A DNA stretch of 19,747 bases from CAIWXH01 sp964555675 (GTDB taxonomy: Bacteria; Chloroflexota; Chloroflexia; Chloroflexales; Chloroflexaceae). This document shows, one piece after another, positions 7,430-13,545 of this stretch. How positions within the stretch are numbered: the stretch's first letter is position 1; every line of letters starts with the position of its first letter. The position numbers and the translations under genes were made by a program. Under the pieces are notes generated by a model. The model was not told the origin of the DNA, did not search any database, and saw nothing but the letters and a program-made list of their open reading frames with translations. The DNA is taken from NCBI GenBank assembly GCA_964555675.1, contig CAZKTU010000112.1:1-19747 (forward strand), in the 5' to 3' direction.

Positions 7430-8644
7430 CTACAGCCCGGCGGCCTTGCGCAGGGCCTCGACGCGGTCCAGCCGCTCCCAGGGGAGGTCGACGTCGGTGC
7501 GGCCGAAGTGCCCGCCCGCCGCCGTCTGCTTGTAGATCGGGCGGCGCAGGTCGAGATCGCGGATGATCGCGCCGGGGCGCAGGTCGAAGACCTCGGTCAC
7601 GGCCCTGATGATCACCTCGTCGGCCACGGTGCCGGTGCCGAAGGTCTCGACGCTCAGCGAGAGCGGCTTCGCCACGCCGATGGCGTAGCTGACCTGCAGC
7701 TCGACGCGGCTGGCCAGGCCGGCGGCGACGATATTCTTGGCCACCCAGCGGGTGGCGTAGGCGGCGCTGCGGTCGACCTTGCTCGGGTCCTTGCCCGAGA
7801 ACGCGCCGCCGCCGTGGCGGGCCACGCCGCCGTAGGTGTCGACGATGATCTTGCGCCCGGTCAGCCCGGTGTCGCCCATGGGGCCGCCGACCACGAAGCG
7901 GCCGGTTGGGTTGACGAAGTACTTGGTCTCGGCGTCGAGCCACTCGTCGGGGATCTCGGCCTTGATCACGTGCTCGATCACATCGGCGCGGATCTGCTCC
8001 TGGGTCGCCTCGGGGGCGTGCTGGGTGCTGATCAGCACCGTATCGACGCGCACGGGCTTGCCGTAGCTGTACTCGACCGTCACCTGGCTCTTGGCGTCGG
8101 GGCGCAGGTAGGTCAGGATGCCGTCCTTGCGCACCTTCTCGATCCGCCGGATCAGGCGATGGGCCAGGGCGATGCTCGCGGGCATCAGCTCGGGGGTCTC
8201 GTCGCAGGCGAAGCCGAACATCATGCCCTGGTCGCCGGCGCCCACGGCCTCGACCTCGGCCTCGGTCATCTGGCCGCTGCGGGCCTCGAGGGCCTTGTCG
8301 ACGCCCTGGGCGATGTCGGGCGACTGCCCGTGCACGGCCACCAGCACGCCGCAGGTGTCGGCGTCGAAGCCGAACTCGCCGCTGGTGTAGCCGATCTCCT
8401 TGACCGTCTTGCGCACGATCTCGTCGATCGGGATGTAGCCCTTCTCGTAGGTGATCTCGCCCAGCACCACGATCAGGCCGGTGGTGGTGGCCGTCTCACA
8501 GGCCACGCGGGCCCGCGGGTCGTGGCTCAGGAACGCGTCCAGGATCGCGTCGCTGATCTGGTCGCACATCTTGTCGGGATGCCCGCTGCTCACACTCTCG
8601 CTGGTGAAGTAGAAACGGGGGGAGCTGGTGAATGTGTTTGACAT
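7430..8644 (-). CDS. metK: S-adenosylmethionine synthetase
   Basis: MetK makes SAM from methionine and ATP, releasing phosphate and pyrophosphate. The 404-residue protein has the usual three-domain layout, with ESVSSGHPDKMCDQISD (16-32), the GAGDQGMMFGFA ATP-binding signature (135-146), and the glycine-rich GGGAFSGKDPSKVDRS loop (278-293). Length is normal (about 380-400). ATG 8644 lies five bases after the ahcY stop. Its GGAGGG ribosome binding site lies within the final ahcY codons, about 12 bases upstream. As the last large gene of the mtnA operon it is probably under the SAM-I riboswitch at 13245-13347, giving end-product control of SAM synthesis. Confidence 0.97.
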   Translation of the reverse strand: MSNTFTSSPRFYFTSESVSSGHPDKMCDQISDAILDAFLSHDPRARVACETATTTGLIVVLGEITYEKGYIPIDEIVRKTVKEIGYTSGEFGFDADTCGVLVAVHGQSPDIAQGVDKALEARSGQMTEAEVEAVGAGDQGMMFGFACDETPELMPASIALAHRLIRRIEKVRKDGILTYLRPDAKSQVTVEYSYGKPVRVDTVLISTQHAPEATQEQIRADVIEHVIKAEIPDEWLDAETKYFVNPTGRFVVGGPMGDTGLTGRKIIVDTYGGVARHGGGAFSGKDPSKVDRSAAYATRWVAKNIVAAGLASRVELQVSYAIGVAKPLSLSVETFGTGTVADEVIIRAVTEVFDLRPGAIIRDLDLRRPIYKQTAAGGHFGRTDVDLPWERLDRVEALRKAAGL

Positions 8645-8649
8645 AAGAT

Positions 8650-9912
8650 TTACGTTCCCTCCTGCCAGCTGTGGAGATAGGCCTCCTGCTCGGGGGTGAG
8701 CACGTCGATATTGACGCCCATCGCGCGGAGCTTGAGGGCGGCGATCTCGCGGTCGAGCTCCTTGGGCAGAGCGTGGACGCCGACCCCGAGCTTGCCCTGG
8801 TTCTTCATCAGATACTCGCCGGCGAGGGCCTGGTTGGCGAAGCTCATATCCATCACGGCGCTGGGGTGACCCTCGGCGCTGGCCAGATTGATCAGGCGGC
8901 CCTCGCCGAGCAGGTTGATCTTGCGGCCGTCGTTGAGGATATACTGGTCGACGAAGGCCCGCGGCTGCCGCTTCTCGGCGGTGATCGCCTCGAGGGCGGG
9001 GATGTTGATCTCGACGTTGAAGTGGCCGCTGTTGGCGATCACCGCGCCGTCCTTCAGCACGGCGAAGACATTGCTGTCGAGCACGTGCTTGTTACCCGTG
9101 GCGGTGACCACAAAGTCGGCCAGGGGCGCGGCCTGCTCCATCGGCATGATCCGGAAGCCGTCCATGGCCGCCTCGAGGGCCTTGATCGGGTCGATCTCGG
9201 TCACGATCACATTGGCGCCCATGCCGCGGGCCCGCTCGGCGATGCCGCGCGAGCACCAGCCGTAGCCGGCCACCACAAAGGTCTTGCCCGCGAAGAGGAT
9301 GTTCGTGGCGCGGATCAGGCCGTCGAGGGTGCTCTGGCCGGTGCCGTAGCGGTTGTCGAACATGTGCTTGGTGTCGCTGTCGTTCACCGAGATCACGGGG
9401 AAAGGCAGCACACCCTCGGCGGCCATGGCCTTGAGCCTGATCACGCCGGTGGTGGTCTCTTCGGTCGAGCCGAGCATGCTCGTGATCAGGTCGGGCCGGT
9501 CCTTGAGAATACCGCTCACCAGGTCGGCGCCGTCGTCCATGGTGATCTGCGGGTTGTGGTCGAGGGCGGCCTTGATATGCTGGAAGTAGACCTCGTTGCT
9601 CTCGCCCTTGATCGCGTAGACCGGGATCTCCTCGTAGGCCACCAGGGCCGCGGCCACATCGTCCTGGGTGCTGAGCGGGTTCGAGGCGCAGAGCACCACG
9701 TCGGCGCCGGCGGCCGTGAGGGCCCGCATGAGGTTGCCGGTCTCGGTGGTGACGTGGAGGCAGGCGCTGACCCTGATGCCGGCCAGGGGCCGCTCCTTCT
9801 CGAAGCGCTCCTTGATCAGGCGCAGCACGGGCATCTCCTGGTCGGCCCAGTCCATGCGCTTGCGGCCCTGCTCGGCCAGGCTCGGGTCCTTGATGTCGAA
9901 CGACTTCGTCAT
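8650..9912 (-). CDS. ahcY: Adenosylhomocysteinase (short form)
   Basis: AhcY hydrolyses S-adenosylhomocysteine, the product of all SAM methylations, to homocysteine and adenosine, using bound NAD. The 420-residue chain contains GSTEETTTG (148-156), VNDSDTKHMFDNRYGTGQS (176-194), the NAD Rossmann motif GYGWCSRG (216-223), GHFNVEI and HPSAVMDMSFANQALA. It ends at QEAYLHSWQEGT and lacks the C-terminal extension with Lys-Tyr seen in most bacterial and eukaryotic enzymes, as in archaeal and Thermotoga forms. AAGGAG lies 11 bases before ATG 9912. The gene upstream is the PfkB kinase (73-base gap with a palindrome) and metK follows. Adenosine removal by a neighbouring kinase would pull the reversible reaction towards hydrolysis. 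Confidence 0.96.
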   Translation of the reverse strand: MTKSFDIKDPSLAEQGRKRMDWADQEMPVLRLIKERFEKERPLAGIRVSACLHVTTETGNLMRALTAAGADVVLCASNPLSTQDDVAAALVAYEEIPVYAIKGESNEVYFQHIKAALDHNPQITMDDGADLVSGILKDRPDLITSMLGSTEETTTGVIRLKAMAAEGVLPFPVISVNDSDTKHMFDNRYGTGQSTLDGLIRATNILFAGKTFVVAGYGWCSRGIAERARGMGANVIVTEIDPIKALEAAMDGFRIMPMEQAAPLADFVVTATGNKHVLDSNVFAVLKDGAVIANSGHFNVEINIPALEAITAEKRQPRAFVDQYILNDGRKINLLGEGRLINLASAEGHPSAVMDMSFANQALAGEYLMKNQGKLGVGVHALPKELDREIAALKLRAMGVNIDVLTPEQEAYLHSWQEGT

Positions 9913-9944
9913 GGGGTGCTATGCTCCTTACTTGGTGCTGGTGA

Positions 9945-9962
9945 GGCGCGGCGCGCCGCGCC
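9945..9962. repeat. Perfect 18-bp GC palindrome between the PfkB kinase gene and ahcY
   Basis: The sequence GGCGCGGCG is followed directly by its inverse complement, in the 73-base gap within the operon. In RNA it would form a tight stem with a small loop, and GAG/CTC outside could extend it. No T-run follows, so it is more likely a pause or processing site or an RNA-stability element than a terminator. It does not look like an SAH riboswitch. Confidence 0.6.
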
Positions 9963-9985
9963 CCTCGATAAACTCGCGGACGGTG

Positions 9986-10960
9986 CTACAGAGCCTCGGC
10001 GGCCATGGCGGCCTCCACGGGCAGGTCAGCGCCGAAGGCCGCTCTGTAGCGCTCGGCGAAGGCGGCGCGGGTGAAGCTATGCTCCTGGCAGCCCCGCTCT
10101 TCGATCGCGAAGGCGGCGGCGAGGGCCGCGATGCGCCCCGTGACCTCGAGGGGCAGGTCGCGGGCGATGCCGAAGGCCAGGCCGGCCAGGTAGGCGTCGC
10201 CCGCGCCCGTGGGGTCCTTCACCTCGGCGACGGGGGCGGTCGGGATCTCGGCGGCCAGGCGGCCCTCGGTGTAAATCAGCGAGCCCTGCTCGCCGCGTGT
10301 GATGACCGTGAGCGGCGTGCTGGCAATCAGCTGCTCTTCGCTGATCGCCAGTTTGCGGGCCATCATGCCGAACTCGTAGTCATTGCCCACGAAGACCCTG
10401 GCGCCCTTCAGACCCAGGATGATATGCTCGGCCTCGAGCCGGGGCGACTGTTTGCCCGGGTCGAAGATATAAGGGATGCCGAGCTGCTGGCACTCGACGG
10501 CGTAGCGCTCGATCGCCTCGGGGGTGGTTGGCGAGATCAGCACCAGGTCCTCGCCGGTGAGCCCGCGGTCGGCCAGGCTGCTCTTGTGGTCGTGGCCCAT
10601 GGCCCCGGCGTAGAAGGCGACGATCTGGTTGTTGGCCCGATCGGTGTTGATGAAGCACGACGAGGTGAACTCGTTGGCGATCAGGCTGATGCCCGACGTG
10701 TCGACCCCCTGGCCCTCGAGCCAGGCCCGGTACTCGCCGAAGTCGTGGCCCGCCGCGCCGACGATCAGCGGGCGCTCGCCGAGCAGGGCCAGGTTGTAGG
10801 CGATGTTTCCGGCCACGCCGCCGCGCATCTTGCGCATCGAGTCGACCAGAAAGCTGACCGAAAGCATGTGCGCCTTCTCCATCAGCATGTGGTCCTTGAA
10901 GTAGCCGGGGAAGTCCATAATGTAGTCAAAGGCCAGCGAGCCAGTCACGACAATCCGCAC
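9986..10960 (-). CDS. PfkB-family carbohydrate/nucleoside kinase (candidate adenosine kinase)
   Basis: This ribokinase-fold enzyme phosphorylates a sugar or nucleoside hydroxyl with ATP. The 324-residue protein carries the PfkB signature 1 region MRGGVAGNIAYNLALLG (45-61), the NxxE motif in GNDYEF (N193, E196) and signature 2 DPTGAGDAYLAGL (249-261) with catalytic Asp255. GTG 10960 was chosen because GAGGAG lies at 10974-10969, 8 bases upstream, and the protein then starts RIVVTGSLAFDY as expected. The annotated substrate cannot be read from the sequence. The position directly before ahcY and metK makes adenosine the most economical guess, since adenosine is the AhcY by-product. Ribokinase- or fructokinase-like activity remains possible. 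Confidence 0.88.
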   Translation of the reverse strand: MRIVVTGSLAFDYIMDFPGYFKDHMLMEKAHMLSVSFLVDSMRKMRGGVAGNIAYNLALLGERPLIVGAAGHDFGEYRAWLEGQGVDTSGISLIANEFTSSCFINTDRANNQIVAFYAGAMGHDHKSSLADRGLTGEDLVLISPTTPEAIERYAVECQQLGIPYIFDPGKQSPRLEAEHIILGLKGARVFVGNDYEFGMMARKLAISEEQLIASTPLTVITRGEQGSLIYTEGRLAAEIPTAPVAEVKDPTGAGDAYLAGLAFGIARDLPLEVTGRIAALAAAFAIEERGCQEHSFTRAAFAERYRAAFGADLPVEAAMAAEAL

Positions 10961-10983
10961 GATACGTACTCCTCTACCGTTCC

Positions 10984-12042
10984 TTAGGTAAGCTGGTACT
11001 TGGCCCGCAGGTGGGCCGACACATCGGCGCAGAGGGCTGCGGCCTGCCCCGCCAGGTTCGGCGGCAGGTGGGCCAGGCCGCCGCTGGTGCTGATCAGGGC
11101 CGTCGCCCTGATCCGCGCCGGGTCTATCCCCCCCGCCACGGCGAGATAGTCGACGGTGCTCTCGAAGCGGCGCGAGAGCGTCTCGGTCCGCTCTTGAGTG
11201 AGGGCGGCCGGATCGTTCGGCACGATGCCCCAACCCAGGGCCCCGCCCCGGTCGAGGTAGCCGGCCACGGCGCTGGCCGCCTGGATCAGCCCGGCCCCGT
11301 GCTCGAAGGCGTCGAAGAAGACCAGGTCGGCCGGCAGGGCCAGCACCGCCGCCCAGTTCGGCGTACGGGCGACGCAGAGCCCGCACGGCGTCGGCGCATC
11401 GGCCAGGGCCCGCGCCAGCAGGTCGACCCCTTCGGGCCAGTCGATCGGCGAGAAGGGCGAATCGAGGGCGTCGAGGAAGGGCTCGTCGAGGCAGACCACT
11501 GCGGCGCCCAGGTGGGTCGCAATCTGATCGTGGAGCCAGGCCGCCCGCAGCGTCACCTGCTGGACCAGGGCCTCGCGCAGGGCCGGGTCATAGGCCAGGG
11601 GCCGCTCTTGGTCGTCGACGAGCTGCAGGGCCAGGCTGATCGGGCCGGCCAGCTCGGCGTGGGCCGCGCGCACGCGGCTCTGCTCGAGCTGCCGCAGCAT
11701 CTCGGTCACCGCCGCGCCCTGCTCGGGCGGCGGGGCGCCGGCGCCCCGCTCGGCCCGCAGGTAGGCCAGGCCAACCCGCCCGAGCTCGAGCTCGGCGGCC
11801 GCCCTGGTCACGGCCCCCCGCTCGTGGTCGAAGCTCAGCCCCGGGTAGCCCGCCGCCGCCAGGGCCAGGGCCTGCTCGCGGGGCGCGCGTTGGGGCAGCG
11901 CCGCGAGACCGTTCGGGCTCGTCGTCTGGCGCACGTGGGGCGCGCCGGTACGGGGGGCGGGCAGGCAGGCCGGCGCAAACGGCAGGGCCTTGCGGGGGGG
12001 CCTGGCCGGCTGGTGGTGACCTGCGTGGCTGAGCATCGCCAT
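10984..12042 (-). CDS. MetE/UROD-like TIM-barrel protein lacking most zinc ligands
   Basis: This 352-residue protein resembles the UROD/MetE-like superfamily. It has NGLAALPQRAPREQAL (44-59), a reworked version of the GSLPH opening; VVCLDEPFLDAL (182-193); WGIVPND (271-277); and STSGGLAHLPPNLA (318-331) at the place where methionine synthases have a Cys-Gly-Leu motif. Cobalamin-independent MetE binds zinc with His-x-Cys, Glu and Cys. By eye only one Cys (C223 in CGLCVA) is conserved, the others being replaced by Gly, Asp and Ser/Gly. Methyl transfer to homocysteine is therefore doubtful. Residues 1-40 are Pro/Arg/Ala-rich and may be non-native if a later start is used. It lies six bases after mtnA in the SAM-cycle operon, which argues for a role with homocysteine, methionine or methyl groups. 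Confidence 0.75.
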   Translation of the reverse strand: MAMLSHAGHHQPARPPRKALPFAPACLPAPRTGAPHVRQTTSPNGLAALPQRAPREQALALAAAGYPGLSFDHERGAVTRAAAELELGRVGLAYLRAERGAGAPPPEQGAAVTEMLRQLEQSRVRAAHAELAGPISLALQLVDDQERPLAYDPALREALVQQVTLRAAWLHDQIATHLGAAVVCLDEPFLDALDSPFSPIDWPEGVDLLARALADAPTPCGLCVARTPNWAAVLALPADLVFFDAFEHGAGLIQAASAVAGYLDRGGALGWGIVPNDPAALTQERTETLSRRFESTVDYLAVAGGIDPARIRATALISTSGGLAHLPPNLAGQAAALCADVSAHLRAKYQLT

Positions 12043-12048
12043 TGTTCG

Positions 12049-13196
12049 CTACGCCCCCTTGCCGACGGCGGCCCGCAGCCGATCGGCGAAGGGCGGGTAG
12101 ATCACGCCGCTCTCGGTAATGATCGCGCTGACCAGCTCGTTGGGCGTCATGTCGAAGGCCGGGTGGGCCGCCGCGACCCCGGCGGGCGCGATCAGCTGCC
12201 CGCCCAGGTGGGTCACCTCGGACGCGGGGCGCTCCTCGATCGGGATGAGGTCGCCGTGGGCCAGGCTCAGGTCGATCGTCGACGAGGGCGCCGCCACATA
12301 GAAGGGGATGCTGTGGGCCCGCGCCAGCACGGCCAGGCTGTAGGTGCCGATCTTGTTGGCCACATCGCCGTTGGCGACAATGCGGTCGGCCCCCACGATG
12401 ATGCAGTCGACCTCGCCGCGGCGCATCATAAAGCCCGCCATGTTGTCGGTGATCAGGGTGAGCGGGATGCCGGCCTGCCTGAGCTCCCAGGCGGTCAGGC
12501 GCGCGCCCTGCAGGAAGGGGCGCGTCTCGTCGACCAGCACGTGGATCGGGCGGCCCTGCCCGAAGGCGGTGCGGATTGGCGCGAGGGCCGTGCCGTAGCC
12601 GGCCGTGGCCAGCCCGCCCGCGTTGCAGTGGGTCAGCACCCGGCCCCGCGCGGGGATCAGCGGCGCCCCGTGGTCGCCGATGGCGTGACACATGGCCAGG
12701 TCTTCGGCCAGGATGGCGTGAGCCTCGGCCAGCACGTACGCGGCCAACTNNNNNNNNNNNNNNNNNNNNNNNNNNNNNNNNNNNNNNNNNNNNNNNNNNN
12801 NNNNNNNNNNNNNNNNNNNNNNNNNNNNNNNNNNNNNNNNNNNNNNNNNAGGCGGCGCGCGGCCGCAAGCACCCGCCCGGTCGCCCAGGCCAGGTTGACG
12901 GCCGTCGGGCGCTGCGCGTCGAGGGTGGCCTTCGCCTCGGCCAGTTGCTCGAGCATGGCCCGCGAGGTGCCATCAGGCCCGGCAAGAATCGCCGCCTGCT
13001 CGGCGACCAGGGCCATCCCATACGCGGCCGTGCAGCCGATCGCCGGCGCGCCGCGTACGACCATGTCCTTGATCGCCCTGGCCACGGCCCCTAGCTCGCT
13101 GCAGCGGACTGTGATCTGCTCGTGGGGCAGGCGTCGCTGGTCGATCAGGCAGACCGCCCCCGGCTCCCACCAGACTGTGCGTAGTTCCTCGTCCAT
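12049..13196 (-). CDS. mtnA: Methylthioribose-1-phosphate isomerase (interrupted by an assembly gap)
   Basis: MtnA converts 5-methylthioribose-1-phosphate to methylthioribulose-1-phosphate in methionine salvage from methylthioadenosine. The N-terminal piece (115 residues) has IDQRRLP and MVVRGAPAIGCTAAYGMAL; the C-terminal piece (232 residues) has THCNAGGLATAGYGTAL with the catalytic-type Cys, and IIVGADRIVANGDVANKIGTY with the conserved Asp. Together they give 347 residues, close to the normal 340-360, so little is missing. The two pieces are in different frames across the 100 N only because the placeholder length is arbitrary; I treat this as one intact gene. ATG 13196 fits the family start but has no strong ribosome binding site. 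It lies 5 bases after the riboswitch terminator's T-run and is the first gene of the SAM-cycle operon. Confidence 0.93.
12750..12849. other. Assembly gap (100 N) inside mtnA
   Basis: A placeholder of exactly 100 undetermined bases. The flanking codons leave two spare bases on each side, so the true missing length should be two more than a multiple of three. It is probably well under 100, because the sequenced parts already nearly fill the family length. Confidence 0.99.
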
Positions 13197-13201
13197 CTCA
13201 C

Positions 13202-13231
13202 AAAAAAAGCCGCCCGCATGGCGAGAGGCTT
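13202..13231 (-). terminator. Intrinsic terminator of the SAM-I riboswitch
   Basis: On the minus strand AAGCC (13231-13227) pairs with GGCTT (13211-13207). An inner GCC/GGC pair encloses a five-base loop, with a four-base bulge on the 5' side, and seven T follow (13208-13202). The bases CCTCTC (13228-13223) can instead pair with GAGAGG (13247-13242) in the 3' strand of aptamer helix P1. This gives the mutually exclusive antiterminator expected of a SAM off-switch. Confidence 0.8.
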
Positions 13232-13244
13232 CTCCATCGTTCCT

Positions 13245-13347
13245 CTCATCTCTCGACAGCGCAACGCTGCCGCTGGAATTGGCACCATCCCGCGAGCGGG
13301 TGGTTGCCGGGCTTCATCGGGCCAGTCCCTCAGCCCCTCTTGATGAG
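13245..13347 (-). promoter_or_regulatory. SAM-I (S-box) riboswitch aptamer
   Basis: The minus strand carries the conserved S-box core in order: P1 5' strand CTCATC (13347-13342), AAGAGGGGCTGAGGGA, CTGGCCCGATGAAGCCCGGC followed by AACC (the SAM pocket and kink-turn region), a P3 hairpin ending in GGTGCCAATTCC, a P4 hairpin, and the P1 3' strand GATGAG (13250-13245). The span of about 103 bases is normal. Position between a promoter and a T-run terminator just before mtnA shows that it controls the SAM-cycle operon (mtnA through metK). SAM binding should stabilise P1, free the terminator strand and stop transcription. No computed structure was available; the call rests on consensus motifs. Confidence 0.95.
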
Positions 13348-13351
13348 CGCT

Positions 13352-13391
13352 ATTGTGTTCGCTGGGGCGACGCGGCCCGCCGGCGAACAAT
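13352..13391 (-). promoter_or_regulatory. Hairpin at the extreme 5' end of the riboswitch transcript
   Basis: On the minus strand ATTGTTCGC (13391-13383) pairs with GCGAACACAAT (13362-13352), leaving a two-base bulge. An inner GGCG/CGCC pair extends the stem. The predicted transcription start from the -10 at 13404-13399 falls at about 13392, so the RNA would begin with this stem, and the S-box aptamer starts only four bases after it. It is not part of the standard S-box. A 5'-end stabiliser or an accessory regulatory element are both possible. Confidence 0.55.
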
Positions 13392-13398
13392 GGCAGGA

Positions 13399-13427
13399 AT
13401 TATAGCACGCATGGTGAGGGCGGGCAA
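13399..13427 (-). promoter_or_regulatory. Promoter of the SAM-cycle operon
   Basis: On the minus strand TTGCCC (13427-13422) is separated by 17 bases from TATAAT (13404-13399), preceded by TGC as an extended -10. Transcription should start near 13392, about 45 bases upstream of the S-box aptamer. Position and quality make this the likely main promoter for mtnA and the downstream genes. Confidence 0.8.
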
Positions 13428-13493
13428 CCGGCGGGCTCGTGGGTCGCCACAGGAGGCTCGAGGGGCCACGCAGATGGCCTTCGCACCCCATTC

Positions 13494-13514
13494 CCGGGCC
13501 GTTTACGGCCCCGG
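13494..13514 (-). terminator. Possible terminator hairpin after the alanyl-tRNA editing gene
   Basis: GGGCCG (13496-13501), loop TTTA, CGGCCC (13506-13511), with two more C-G pairs after a bulged C, lies 32 bases beyond the stop at 13546. There is no T-run in the minus direction. It resembles the hairpin after aat (208-223). It is the only compact stem between this operon and the mtnA promoter. Confidence 0.4.
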
Positions 13515-13545
13515 CGCGCCGCAGCGACAATGACGCAGCCCAACC

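Noticed and set aside
9913..9985. Possible SAH riboswitch before ahcY
   Set aside because: The gap has only a GC palindrome. The conserved SAH-aptamer start GAGGAGCGCUGC and its partner segments are absent.
10984..12042. Genuine cobalamin-independent methionine synthase
   Set aside because: Too short for full MetE and lacking most zinc ligands by eye; only superfamily membership is supported.
11011..13533. Plus-strand open frame of more than 800 codons opposite mtnA and the MetE-like gene
   Set aside because: It runs through the N gap and through the riboswitch and promoter, has unnatural composition, and is opposite recognisable proteins.
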